Shown here piece after piece: positions 1-13,900 of a stretch of 64,000 nt of DNA. Within the stretch, counting starts at the first letter, position 1; every line of letters starts with the position of its first letter. The notes under the pieces were generated by a model. It made no database searches, was not told the origin of the DNA, and saw only the letters and a list, made by a program, of their open reading frames with translations. The translations under genes and the position numbers were made by a program. Source of the DNA: Ligula intestinalis (taxonomy: Eukaryota; Platyhelminthes; Cestoda; Diphyllobothriidea; Diphyllobothriidae); assembly GCA_036362985.1 (NCBI GenBank), contig JAYGXS010000008.1, positions 14,483,909-14,547,908 on the forward strand. The letters are read 5' to 3'.

Positions 1-1801
1 CGTTTCGAAATTATGCATTAGAAAAAAAGCATTTTGACACATGCTTCAAAAGTAACCAGATTGTTTTTTATATCCATCTCTATGGTTTCCTATACGAACC
101 ACATTCTTCATTGCTGAAAAACGACATACGGTCAGACAAGTTAACTACCATGTGCTTTGGCAAAAAACTCCAGAAATTGGCGAAAAACAACACTTTCAGG
201 CTGATTTTATTCTTTGTTTTTTTGGAACAAATGCAATTCGTTGTAATTAATTTCATCTGATTTTTTAGCGAATTTATATGAGATTACCTGGTTCCAGAGG
301 GAATTTATTTGAAACTGTGTGTTATGTTAAAGCACAAGAGAACGGTTCTTCTTCTGTCAACATTGATTAGCATAGGATGTTTCATGGAGATCCGGAAATC
401 TCCAACTTCGCCAAGATCCTGCCTGTTTTCATTCAATATAAAGACTGAACTTGCAGGTATCTTTATAAAAGAGCTCTCTGAGCATCAAATTCACTTGGCA
501 GATCATAATAAAAGGTTCAGCCGTGTATAATACTTCCAACTCAAAATTTTCCCATAACTTTGCAGTAATTCGATAGCCTACTGAAGGTGGCCGCGCGGTA
601 AACTTCAGAAAGGTTAAATATTTCCGCACCTTAGCTCTAACATAAAACAAATCTCTCTCACTTACCCTACTGTAAACGTAAACCGTTCACTTATCGCGAG
701 CCCAAACCTTAGGCCTTAGCATAGTCCTGACTCTAACAGCGTGTAAGGAGCAGCCCTTATCGATTCGCTCGCATGCCACCCTGATTACTCGTTCCAACGT
801 CGCATATTGTCGATTTACCGTGCGCGTGAGGGAATTGCAAAAGCTGCCGATGGTATATTAGTGCTCTACCCAACCACTCGAATGAGTCGGGAATTTAGGC
901 AACATGCTAACCCCTCAAGGACACTATCCAATTGGCTCGATTGCAGTCCGACCTTGCGCATACGCGTGTGCTCCTATTGTGGCCTTAAAAAGCGTTGTAC
1001 AGAGTTCATTAATATACTTTTATTCCTTTGCCCCAAATCTTAACTCTTAATATAATTCTGACCCAAAACCCAATCCTGACCTTATCCTCAAATCAAACCA
1101 GTAACTTGACCCTAACCTTCACCTTAATCTTCAGCCCACTCTCTGCGCTCCAGCCATTGAGCCACGAGTTCGTTGTATTGCCAGTTTAGCTCGGAAGATA
1201 TTGACAGGACGGCTATTAAGTCAGAAATGGCCATTCCAGTATCCATTGTTTCCGCTGGTAATACTGTCTGCCTAAATTACTAACCATCAAATGACTTCTG
1301 TCAGAGCTCAAGAATGGGACACAAATTTGAGCGGAACAAGTGAGTTTTGTTAGCGATCGACGAATATTCATCAATGAATATCAATTTCCGGGACGACTGT
1401 GTTCCAATTGCTGGTATAAATACATCTGTCAGCAATGACAGTTTTGAGTAAAGCATCTTCCTAGGTATTTTTAAATAATGTCAGCATACCCTTCTGATTT
1501 ATCGTAAGACGATACTTTATACACGCAGTCACATACTCGAGTTTGGTCAGCAGGCAAATTAGACATTTAATCAACAGGTCTCTGCCTTTACTAGCATCGT
1601 GAACTTATAATACTGCACAGCCTTTTAAAACAAACGCAAAATGAAAGTAGTATTCTTATCCGTAAAAAATCTCTCGCATGTGCAACCTGAAGTTCCCATA
1701 TTCTGTAATCATGGTTTCAAATGACCATCTAGGCAAAAATTAAACATTTTACCACATCCATAAATCACTGCATGTGCTTTTCCTGTTTTTCTTCTGCGCA
1801 G
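1..1801 (+). other. Presumed RASGRF intron upstream of the first visible exon
   Basis: No DH-domain exon could be found here, so the preceding exon probably lies outside the window. A right-half copy of the tRNA-like-core element (F6) is at about 1150-1275 (ccattgagccacgagttcgttgt, then gctattaagtcagaaatggccattccag). Confidence 0.55.
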
Positions 1802-1912
1802 ATACCACGATATCTGGTTACGCTGCACGAGATAATTGCACGCACGCCCCACGAGCATGTCGATAGAAAAAATCTGGAATTTGCAAGAGCAAAACTTGAA
1901 AATCTCTCACGG
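1802..1912 (+). CDS. RASGRF: RASGRF exon a: end of DH (RhoGEF) domain
   Basis: 37 codons, phase 0 to phase 0, after the acceptor ttcttctgcgcag. It encodes the last DH helices, including [23 protein letters not shown] and AKLENLSR. The following base pair is GC (GCAAGT), not GT. The only nearby GT would add four bases and put a stop into the next exon. Confidence 0.92.
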
Positions 1913-4900
1913 GCAAGTTCCTCACTGTCTTTCTCGCTTTCTTTTTTTCTGTCCCTGGGATATGCGAAGTTACCAAGCTGCTATCAGATCTACAGGAATC
2001 TCTGTTTATGTATAAAATTTAAAGAAGGCGTTATTTTCTACCAAACGTGTACAAGAAATAATTTTTGCGCATGTTTTCCAAAAAATATATTTGAATCTAT
2101 AAAGGTAGTCGAAATTAATGACAGAAAGGCATATTACTTACGTAGTCACATTTTATAGTGCATGGTTTGTCTTGGTGGTCAGAAATAAGCTCGTTAAAAA
2201 GCCGGCATCTTGAGGTATCCAAAATATGTTGAGATTAAGCTGTACAATTGTCTCTTTTACAACCATCCGCAATCAATATGTTCCAATTGAAAACTAATTT
2301 CACAATTCTGGCTGCTATTGCATGAGATAGTGAATCTAGTGTAGGTGGACGCACGCATGGAGGGGTTCTATCAGATGGGCCATTAGCCTTGCACCCAAAT
2401 GACTATCCTCAAAAGCTCACCATTCGACATTCTCGGGTTGCACACCAATGCATTGCCTTCCCTAAGCCTTTAGGTTGTTGGAAGTAAAAAAAAGTGACGA
2501 AGCTTCAATTATCATGCTCACATGATCGTTCAGCCTCCTTCCAGCCACCTTACTTAATCACACCAAGGCAAATTTAATATCTAACGGTTCTTTTCCTTCC
2601 CCTTGCCTAGGTCATCCATGATGAGGTTAGTGAGACAGAAAGTATTCGCAAAAACCTCGCGATTGAACGGATGATTTCTGAGGGCTGTGACATCCTTCTT
2701 GATGCCAGTCAGGTCTTTGTTCGACAAGGTACGCCTAGATCGCCCTCGAAAAATTACCAACACACCCTGTCAGTTCTTTTTCTGTGCTAAACACTTTGTC
2801 TACTTAATTGTGCAAAGTAGGCATTTTGATTATTTTGCTTCCCATCAAGGTACGCTCGTCCAGGTGACAGTAGGCAAGTCAAACTGCCCCTACCCTCGAA
2901 TACCACAAATCGGCTCCATTTCGTCGGAGCATAAAGAACGCCTTCGACAGGTCTTTCTCTTTACAAATTACCTTTTAATAACGACCCGGACAGGCAACGG
3001 TAGACTGCGACTGGCGAAGGTGAGTAGAAGGTTTGGGTGGATGAAAACTTGTCTCAGCTGAATCAGATTTGCATTCTAGCCAAAGGTGTGTTTTGTTTTA
3101 TAGAAATATGGCAAAATTCCTTTACAAAAGTGTGTTCTCGTTGATGATCTGCTGCTTGAGAACTGTCAACCGGACGAACACAGTGAGTCCACCTACTAGT
3201 ACTCTCGATCTCTCTAGCACTTTCCCAACCTGTACCATTGTTTTGATCTGGTTTATACTCTACAAGTTATTGTTTCCTTTTTCCAGTTCACTGCATTGCC
3301 AAAAGGCCCGCCGGCTCACAAGCTTAGCACGCATTGCAGGGAACCGGTGGACAGGGTTGCTGACTAACAGTAGTTTTGATAAGTGCTTAAAGCAAATGGT
3401 TACCCGCGCAACTGTGTCAACCGCAATGGGAGACCAAATTCCAGTAGCAGTCACGTGCGTGAAGTGCTTAAATGCAGTGGCAGCGTGGGCATATTGGGAG
3501 GGGCTGGGTGCTGCTCTTGTGTATCAGGAGCGCTCGTGACTTAAGTACTGCCCCTTTGACTTTGGCAGTGACGATCTAGTTTGCATTTTAGACTGCGGCT
3601 TCAGACCTCACGGTCCTGGACCAAGTTCTTCCTGGTCGCCGGGTTGATTTGCAATCGCATCGGAGGGTTGTTCAAGGAGTCCTTTTAGTCTCATTTTTGT
3701 CCTCTCCCCCCTCCCTTCCGTTTACAAGCACCTGCAATAACATATCTGTTGAAGATTCAGTTAGGTTCTCGCTCGTAGTCCGCCTTAACCAGGTTGCCAC
3801 TTCATCTCAGCTGCACTTGTCTCAGCCTGCCGTGGATGCTGAGGATTCCACTGCACAACGATATCGGGAATCCTATTGTGCCATTTTTTCCTACAGTGTC
3901 AGTTGGCAGGATGGAAACTGTTAGGAGCAGGCCTAACGGACTCGTTATCACGCATTTCAGACGACTCGTCCCACGGTGCACTATCGATCGGCAAAACTGG
4001 AGGCCAGGCTTAATGCATTGTCCTACCACTCTGATCAGCCCGAAAGCCCTCAAGGGCAGAATCTCATTGGTCAGGTTGCACCTGCCTATACACGCGCTGC
4101 TTGCCTTAAATATGCTGTACTAGGTAAGCTCGTAGACGTCCACTTTTGCACCCTTATTGGTATCTTGTTCCTTATGGATTCAAACAAGGCGTAGTTTGGC
4201 AGTGATATGTCGGTTTGGGTAACACCTCAACAGAACTGGCTGACTTTCCTGGCTTAAGAAAAAGATTCCATTGTTGAGACAACACTTTTATCCGCCTGAA
4301 GTTTCGATATCCGTTGCGATTTCTTCATCAGACACATGAGCAGAAAGCAGTAGCAGAAGCGGGTTGGTTATAGTAGACGGTCCAGTACTCTGCTCAAAAC
4401 AGGGGTGCCATCAAGACGATGGCCTTGTGCACCTTCCATTTGATGCACAGGCAATTTCACACGGAGGTTTGCAGCCAACCGAATGGACTTGTGAATTCGA
4501 TGAGTCACCTGGTTGTCGATTTTAGCGCTGCGTGACAGCAAAATTTTCCACAGTTTCAGGTTTGCTGCTGAAACATTGTCCTTGCTGTTGGGTGAGGGTT
4601 TGTGCATGACCACTTTTTATTCCATGCTCCTTTTTATGTCTTTACTCGTCACGCGATGTTGAGTGCGCCGTCGTCTGCCAAGAGCAGTGCGTGGAGTCTA
4701 CTCGTAGATACACACGTTGGGGCTTGCGTCTGCCTGCTATTCAGGAGTGGAACTTCGGGCGATGAGGATCCGAAGGCAAAGGATGATAAATTCTCATTAG
4801 ACCATTGCATTTTTATGGAAACGTTGTCAAAAGGAAAGATGGGCTCAATTATGTTCGTTATTTCATGCGCATGAGTCATGAAAAAAGGGAGCGGTTTGGG

Positions 4901-7900
4901 GATCGATAAGAGCTGGCTCGTTATGCGGAAGTGAGGGTTTGTTGGAGTCGGTCGGATGGTAGGGGAAGGAGAGAGAGAAAGAGAGCGTGAACGTTGGCCA
5001 TGCCAAGGTTGGAGCTTACAGGAGGTTCATTTGTGCGGACAAGACCGGCTTCCTCAATCGGATAGTGGCTGCTCCGGCTGTTGCTAACAGTCGCTGACCC
5101 GGGAACTTTGAGTAGTTTGCTTGGACCATATAAATCATCCGGAACGCTTCGGTCCACGCGATGTCCAGAATCAAACATGAGGGCGAGTATCACGCTGTTT
5201 ATGCTCCTAACTTCCCCCTTCCTTAGCCATTCTGGCAGACGTTCCCCCATTCTTTTGGATTGGCGCCCACTCGTGTGACCAATATTACCTGCTCCATAGG
5301 AGCAAGTAAACAAGTAGATGCACACAAAGGTTGTCTGAGTCAACGATCTGCCATTACCTTTCCCGCACAGTACCGAATTGGTTAAAAATAATACCCGAAC
5401 TATTGCTGCGAGGAAGGTTTTTGATACGGCTTGATCAAGGCACCTTTTTAGGAGTTCCGTTGCCGCGTGCCTTTAAAGAGGGACTTTCAGCAATAGTGTT
5501 TGCGTGTAAGTGTGGTGAGCTTTATTTGCCTCACAACCATATTGCTCATAATGAATCTCTCAGCGTGCTCTTTCTCGTGAAGCAGGTCCTGGATTTTCTT
5601 AAGTTCCTCCCCAAGACTGTCTGCCAAGAAGAATTTTCTAGCCTTTTCGCAAAAGCAGCGTACTGGATTGGCCTCAGTTGGGTGTCTACGAACTTCCTAA
5701 AGTTCGTGTATTTTCCTGACCAGGTTTTCTTTAGATAAACGCTCCTTTGGACTCTATGGTCAGATCCTAGGCTTGGGAGGGCGTCTAAGAAAGGCTGTGA
5801 ACCTGCAATTTCCACCTCTAACATGAACTTATTGGACAAATGTGCTTGATTTACAGCATTTAAAGAGTGCGTCTACATTAGTTTCGGTTTGCAACGATTG
5901 TAGGGCTGTCATTGACGTAGTTTTTCAGTTCACTGATCTGATCGCCCAGTTGATATTTCTCCAGCCTGTCCACGAAGTCCATCAGCCACTTCTTTCACTC
6001 ATCCTGGTTGATTTAACTAGGTGAGGTTTTTGGGACCAGCTCAAGAGAAGACAGCGTAGAAAGCAATCCAGTTGAAGATAATGCCTCGTCCCAGTCGCCG
6101 ACCACCCCCACCCCGACTGGGGCACCCGGCACCCGGCAGGCACGCGACACAAGTCCTCCCACGGATGAGGTCGCGTCGAAGCCCAGCCCCGCAAAGCTGA
6201 AAACCCTGCCCGCAAAGTTGGCCCAGGGTTCACTGATGGCCACTGCGGTGGCTCTGTCCACCACTGCCACCCCACCGACCGCCACGCGCATCCCCTCGGC
6301 TAGCGACTATATCCGGGCTCGCAGGTCGACCGGAGGTTCCAACGACACGGCTACGGACTCCGCCGTCACTGCCACCGAGCCTGACGCTGCTACCTCCGCT
6401 GGCGTCAAAGTCCCCGCCCTCCGACCTGTCACGGACTACAGACCGCCCCAGGTAAACCTGGGCCGCAGGAATGGACAGGTGTTTGAGAATAATGGGTCCC
6501 TATTGGAAAGCGCCGAGCCGGGAGAAGCGCAAAGCGAACTCGCCAGTTCCAGCTATCGAAATCGTGACTTTAGGATTACCTGGACGCCAGATGATGGCCC
6601 GCCAATCACTCTGTGGCTGGTGGCATCCAGTCTACAAGAGAAGGAGGCCTGGTGCTCTGATATCAGTCAGGTTAGCTGTGTGTATTTTTTTTTCTTCAGT
6701 TTATTTGGCTGGGCAACGCCCTACTGATTGCATTCCGGGACGTCGCGCACTCTTAAACCGTTTTGCCATTAAAATGGCACTGTCAAATGTAAGTAGTCAA
6801 TATTTTTACAACTGACTACTGTCCGGAGTTCACGAAGTTTTCGTAGTAGTTCGGGTCCAGCTCGTCGAGGGAAAACAAGTATGTGTGTACTCTTGAAGGT
6901 AGAAACAATTCGTCAGGTAGGCGAAACGACCAATCTCGTGAAATTTAAGTCACAATTCTGCAATAATTTTAGGATTAGGAGGATTATCTGGGGTGAAGGG
7001 AAGGCGAATTGAAACGTTAACTACCTTGAATCATCCATAGCAGAAGTTAAGTCGTTCTCTGGGACCAGGAGTGTATTTGTCCGACGTTTCGAACTCTCCC
7101 ACGAGCTCATTGTCAAGGAATGAAAAAACGTACAGCTCACAGTGTAATTAAGTCAGTTCTGCTGAGATTGACCTCTGCCCTCGATCTGCTCGCGCAACCC
7201 GAGGTAGGCCTCAGGAAGCTCGACATGCCTGTTAATTGAGTTCGCGCGTGAATGCCAGACTTCCTGCAGCAGGCGTGAAGTTCGGTCGTCTGACCGACCC
7301 AGTATTCGCACGTTTTCGAAGTCGAAGCTGTGCCCTGGCTTGGATGCGTGGGCGGCCACCAGGGAATTCTTGTCGTTCCGTTGCACGGCGAGGTCATGCT
7401 GGTGCATCCTCGTGAGGACCCGTTTGCCGGTTTCACCAACATAATTGGCTTGATCACAACGACAGTCAATACGGTAAATGACACCGAACTTTTCATTAAC
7501 GGGGACTGGGTCCTTGGGCCGCATAAGTTGCCTGGGGATTGCTGCTTCCGGTCTGTGAGCAACGCCAATCCCAAATTTGCTCACCAGTCGAGCGAATTAT
7601 TCAGAAACACCGGCAACATACGGTATTGCTCGCCAGCCTGTTGGTTCTGGTTGTCCTGTTGGTTTTCTTCGTTTGGCTCCTCGCCTGTATTTTTCGATGA
7701 AGGCGCCAGGATATCCATTCATTGTGAAGAGTTTCTTGGGATACTGGACCTCGGCCTTCTTTTCGGCTGGTTCGCTGCAGTGAGTTTCTACACGACGATA
7801 GAGCGTTCGCACGTAGCTATGCTTGTGCGAGACGGGATTCTAAACAAGGAGGACAACGTCAACAAACTCGAGACCCTTTTAGGCAATAGGACTGCCTACG

Positions 7901-10900
7901 TACCTCGGGAAGGTTACGCGATGAAGACGCTAAAAAACAGCATCAACAAGGATCTGAAGAGTCTTTGGAAGTAAAAAACCAACAGAGTTTGACTGGCAAA
8001 AGATAAAACCGAAGGATTCCGCGCTCCCAAGATTCTATGGCCTTCCCAAGGTTCACAAACCAGGAATCCCCCTACGACCGATCGTTTCCCTCAGAGGCAC
8101 CCCAACATTTGGTCTAGCCAAGTGGTTGTTTCAATGTCTCAAATTTCTAACCCAGGGCTCTGCAATGACCATCAGCTCAGCTGAACAAGCTGCATTCAGG
8201 AGACGGTGATTTGTATTTGAATAAAATTCTTTCAACTTAAAGATGATAATTACGTGGGATATGCGAGGTAAAGTCGTTCTCTGGGACCAGGAGTGTATTT
8301 TCCCGACGTTTCGAACTCTTCCACGAGCTCATTGTCAAGGAATGAAAAACGTACAGCTCACAGTGTAATTAAGTCGGTTCTGCGGGGATTGACCTCAGCC
8401 CTCGATCTGCTCGCGCAGCGCGAGGTAGGCTTCATTCGCAAGGTTATGTAGCATCTGGAAATGCAGATGAACGAACTTAAAGGACGAACTATAGGACTAT
8501 ACGTAACTACTTGATGCCGATATGGGATGCCCTTAGAAAAGCACTGAACGAGATTGTAGGCGATTGTGCAATTACTTGCAATAGTACCCCTGCTTTCTGC
8601 TCCTTTAGAAAGCAATGGAATAATTGGATCTTTGGACATCGACATTTTTTTCTTGTTGAGTAGATACAAGTTTAGTACGGAAAATTTAACACGTTCCATC
8701 TGTACGATTAAAGTTAACTCATCCAGGTGGGCAACTTCTTTTGGTGGCATCTATTTTGTTCTGGTTAGCTGTTCCCATACACATTTGTTCTGGTTACATC
8801 CTTGCTAGTTCACTCTCAAGCACACGTATTCTTTCCCCGGTACCTTTTTAGTGCATTGAACAGTTACGCTATAGCGATATCTTCAGTACAACGTACTCGG
8901 AGGTTTCCTCAATGTCCATGCCCTTCTCTGTACGGTGAGTGCCAAACTTCAAAATCGCCATAGTTTAATTCGCATAACTAACTACTCTTTTCGTAGTAGT
9001 AAGCGTGTTTCGTTCTACTACGTTTACATGTATCGGTTTTGTTAGTGCTTTCATTTCATTGTCTTGCAGGGCTGATCCTAAACTCTTCCAAGATGACGCC
9101 AACCTCAAGTACCAGACAACAGTGAATTCCTGTAAGATGCCATTGGTAAGTCCAGCCGGTGTGGCTCTGCGCTGTTTTTATGCGGGCCGTCGCCCTAACC
9201 GCTATTTAAAGTCCACTGTCCAGTTCATGAACTCTGATAAGATTGAGATCCGGACTAATGGCAGGAATTTAAAAAATTGGAGGACGTATGCGGCGAAGCT
9301 GGCTATTGTCTTAAAAGTAAGCTTACAATGGTAAATTTTAGCCCTCTTTTGGGTGGTGATCAAGTGTATTATCCTGTAAAATAATAGTGACCATTTTGGA
9401 TACCGCTATGACAGAAGGCATCCTTTAGGATTTCACGGTTATCACCTTGAGGTTGAGGGTGTTCAAAGTTGACCGTTAACTTGGCCGCCCTCCGAATTTA
9501 AGAGCCAGCCAAACCATCAATCCTCGGCAGTTTTTTAATGTTGCCGTCGACGCAGCGTGTTCTTTTGGTAGGTCCTTTCCACACATGACCACCTAGGTCG
9601 ACTTCTATAAATGCGACTTTGTCGCAGCGGTAAATGTTCTCCCAGGATGAGAGCCCATAAGAAAGGTGTTACTTAGCAACTTTAAAACGTCCTCAAATAA
9701 ATTTTTACTTCAAACCACGTTATTGTGTCATTTTCTTGGTGCAATTCAAAGTCCTGCAGGCTTTTTCTAATTATCTTCCTGGCGAACATCGACAAACGTT
9801 CCTTGTGAATAGCCTGGATAGGCATATAATGGTACTCTCCTTGTGTACGACGAAAACAATCGTTGTCTAGTTTACTTGTAAACCATTTTGGTCCAACCTG
9901 TTTATCTCGGGACACAGTTTTGTCATTAATAAGGTGCCACAGAGTAACCTTACGGATATTGAAAGTACTTGCTGATGGCACTCTCCCAGTTGCAAGTTTT
10001 CTTGTTCTTTCGTAGCCAACTGCAAATGGGGAACTGTTTAGACATCATTCGCAGACGATGTAACAGTAGAAAGTGACGGTATGCCGCGAGTGTTCATATA
10101 TGTGCCTGTTTCTTGTCGTAATTACCAGAGTGATAAAACAAACTTCAGCCAAACAACTTATTTCTGTGTTTCTGCTGGACAAAAACGTAACAATTTTGCT
10201 AAACTCAATTTCTTTAACTTAATTCCCCCATATTTTTCGAAAGAAATGCAATTTTTCATTTTTGCGCTTACTTTATTTTCATTAGCGTAAAAAATTATTC
10301 TCCGTTTTTTGAAGAGGTTTAAGCAATACCTCTCTCCCTTACATTAATGGTGATTTGCAGTACAACACGCATAAAGGAAAGGTTCAGATCCTTAGCGTTT
10401 ACAAGCATAGAAGATCCCTTGGTTGGATTTTGTCTAATTGGAAATGACCTTTTCTTTAGTGAAAAGCATTTTCGCCTCAAATCAAGTCAATGAACAGTGA
10501 AAACAACCTCAATTATGTGTGCTACCACCGCTTCAAATTTTGGGCTGCACATTTAATGAGTTAGGTAATCCACTGTATTGGAACTTATGTGTTGCCTTGA
10601 TCTGTACTGACCAATGGCGATCTGTAGAGCTTGGAATGATGGGTCAACCCTAATCTAGCAGTCACCAACTCTAGTCGGGTGTTCTCCAAAGATCTCGAAA
10701 CCTTGACCTGAACATTTGATTATGTCTTCAACTGCGGGTGGTAAGGCTGTAGTCGCCTTATGGCCACGCATGCGGTCACGTAATTGCAAATCTTAACCCG
10801 CCTCTGAGCGACCAATCACAGGTGCTGCAAACTGCACCAGTTATCGATCCTTCTTGGTGGTTAAAGTTTGCACACACTAACGCCTGCCTACCCCGGTGTG

Positions 10901-13900
10901 GCCAATCCCTGTCTTAAGGTTGACCGCCTTGAGCGCTTGTGGCGACTCCCGCACTCAGGCACTTCTGATTCTGCCCCACTTGGGTGTATACTTGCGCTTG
11001 CCCAATAGTCAATTTTCTCCAGCATAACTCCCACTTCTTCTGTACAGGGTAAACTATTCCCTTTATTCCGGCCACACACTTTTTCGCTTCCACAAAGAAC
11101 CAGGCTTGAAGATTCAAGTGGCAGGGTTCCTCCACGTTTTTGAGAGACTCGAAGTGGGAGCAATAGGTGCATCGCAAACCATGAGATGCATCAAAATTAA
11201 AGTAGAGGGCTTGAGTGATTAGATACAGCACACACTCTCTTTCTCTCTCACCCTTAGGCATTTCGGTAAAGCGGTATCACTAAACAGATTAAATTGCTTG
11301 TTTACACACTGTGAACGTTAGTTGCATTGTTGCCCTGGTTTATTGATTTTTATAGGTGCGTCAAGGGACCCTGGGACACTTGCTGGACCGTCTCCTTGAT
11401 CCACGTTTTCAGTCGATCGATTTTCTCAACACATTTCTGCTCACTTATCGGGTCTTCACAACCGGCGTCACTGTGGTCGCTGCGCTTCGTTGCGTTCTCA
11501 GAGATCCCAACCTGCGTTTGAGTAGTCTGAACATCGATCTTGAACTAATGCAAACTTTGTTGAAGGAGAAGTGAGTGGCGTGTGTTTGTTGTTCCGCCCG
11601 CCCCCCCCCCCTAATTACTTGCTCTTTGGGCGTAGTAGTTCAAAGCCGGGACCACATTCCATTTCGGTTAACTCGGCAGTCTTCTCGTATTCTCTTGTGC
11701 ACTCCTAACTTGTGTTACCGTTTATTTCAGTTTTATTAAGGGAACACCTTTGAGCTCCCTGCTGGTAATGAAGTACCTAGGAAATATATCGATACAGTTG
11801 CATGCTTTCAGGCGAAAAGGGGACAGATGTTGGTTAGCCGAACGAGTGATCATAGGTTATTACTCACTTAGGTCGAGTAGTATAATAATTATCATTAATT
11901 ATCTGATTGCGCAAGGTTTTCGTAGCTTCTTCTGCTCAGGCTTACTTTTGCTTTATGCTCCATCATCTTCACCCCTAGTAACTCATGGCAAATCACTGTG
12001 CAATGAGATTCACAAGGCTGGTGTTTAAAGCCACGAATTGACTCTCTGTTTACGACTTTGTACCGAAGTGAAGCCCATAGTAACCTTTTAAGTCACGGTG
12101 TCAGCCCAACGCCTAGTACTTTCTCGAACTCATGGAGCATTGCCTTAGGACATTCTTCGTTTTCAAAGGGATCACATACGAGCAAAGAAAGGACACACCG
12201 ATGGGATTACCAATCTGTTTGCTAATGGCATAGGTGGTTTTGCTAAAGCTCTAGAGACGACTGTTAGAATATTAAAAACCCAAATTGTCAGCAGGATACG
12301 TTGATGATATCGTGATCAAGGTTCTGGGTAGAAGCACCTACTGCGCAGTGCGACTGAACTCGAGTTTACCCGACCTAAAGTTCGCGATGTAAGAAGCAGG
12401 GGAAGTCAGAGTGCCGTTTTTTGATGTTTGCAGCTGCTGCAAAATTTCCCTCTGCCTTCTTCGTGCTCTGTCTGCTGCTAATTATCTGCGAGGTAGCAGC
12501 AGCTTATAGGTATTCCACGTCCATATTTTATTTGCATAACTATCTACTTAAATCGTATTAGTAGTACGCTTTTGTTTTACTTTTCCTGGGCATCGGTTGT
12601 GTTACCCACCACGAAGGTAGGACATAGTCCCCCCACGCGACTTAACACCTGCACTGCTGAAACTGTCATAAGATTCTCGTTCCAACCGCCCCCCTCTGCC
12701 CTCTTGTAGAGCCGATCAGCAACGGGCGAGCCAGCAGGGTCTAGCCGACTTGCGTCTTTGCTGTAGGCTGCGACGGCGTGTCAGCACTGGCATGATCGAT
12801 GCTGAAGCCGCCACCGCCGCTAGCGTGGCTGCTGTCAAGAGGCCGGTCATTTCGCGCGTTCTTTCACCTCCCTCGGAGATGGCCTCTCATCCGGAGCAGG
12901 AGTCGGAAACAGAGAAGAGGGAGACAGGAGGTTCCCCCAAACGCCTGGTCAGTGCATTCGCCCGTCTGGAGGGCGTTGCATTGGCCACCAGCGTTGAAAA
13001 CCAAGCCGCTGCGGAGACGGCTGCGGCGATCCGGGCCTCGGAGAAGCAGGCTGGTGATGAGGTTGAACCCAAGACCACTCGACGTGTTCGAGTGAGCTTC
13101 TCTAGGGCCTCTCCTGTTGTAGATGACGAAGTCGACGAGGTGGATGAAGAGGAGGACGAGGCGGAAGCCGCCAAAGTGACGCCAGCGAACAGCCCTGGCG
13201 CCAAGAATTCTGATGAGAGGAAAGATTTGGATGGTTCGGTGAGTCGTGTGGATGCAAAGAAGAAAATTTATCTTCTCTCTCTGTCTAGATTGTAAAGCCT
13301 TTTCACTTATGCATATTTTCACTTCAGAACTCCAGACATCATGTGCGCGGTTCAACATCATCTCTGATTGGATGCGTTGCAGGCTTCCGCTTCGATTTCG
13401 ACAGGCACTATTGTTCCTTCTCAAGTATTGGCTCGGGTCTGACTACGGTGCCGGAAAATGAACTTGCGAGCCCAGACGCTGTTTCCGCAGGAGCCGTGGA
13501 TGACAGTGGCCGTAAGACATCAAAATATTTAATTATTAATACTGCCTCTAGTGAAGGGCGTTCCTAAACGTCAATTTGGCAACGGTAGGTTCTGTAGCGC
13601 ACGCAAGGTAGCCAAAACCTCTGAATTCTGTCTTACGAGACCGGTGATGGTAGGGCCTATATTGGTTAGGCATTACGAGAATGCCGGAGCGAAAATAAAA
13701 GAAAAATAACAAACAAGAAACGGGAAATAGTAGATAAATTGTTATGATGGGCTAATATATACAACTAACAAGCGCGCGATAATGGAAAATAAACAAAAAG
13801 CAATTTGCAACAATTCTGAATCTAATCCTAATGGACTTCGAGAGTTCGAAAAATCGAGCGCAACTCGAACGTGAAATGAATCCGCGGTTGCGTAGCAGTC

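Noticed and set aside
807..1043. 78-codon plus-strand open frame
   Set aside because: No similarity to DH-domain sequence expected upstream and no splice signals; looks like chance.
9682..9981. 99-codon minus-strand open frame in intron g
   Set aside because: No motif recognised; could be a transposon relic, but nothing supports a function.
12864..13424. Long minus-strand open frame
   Set aside because: It is the reverse complement of RASGRF exons j and k, whose composition keeps the other strand open.
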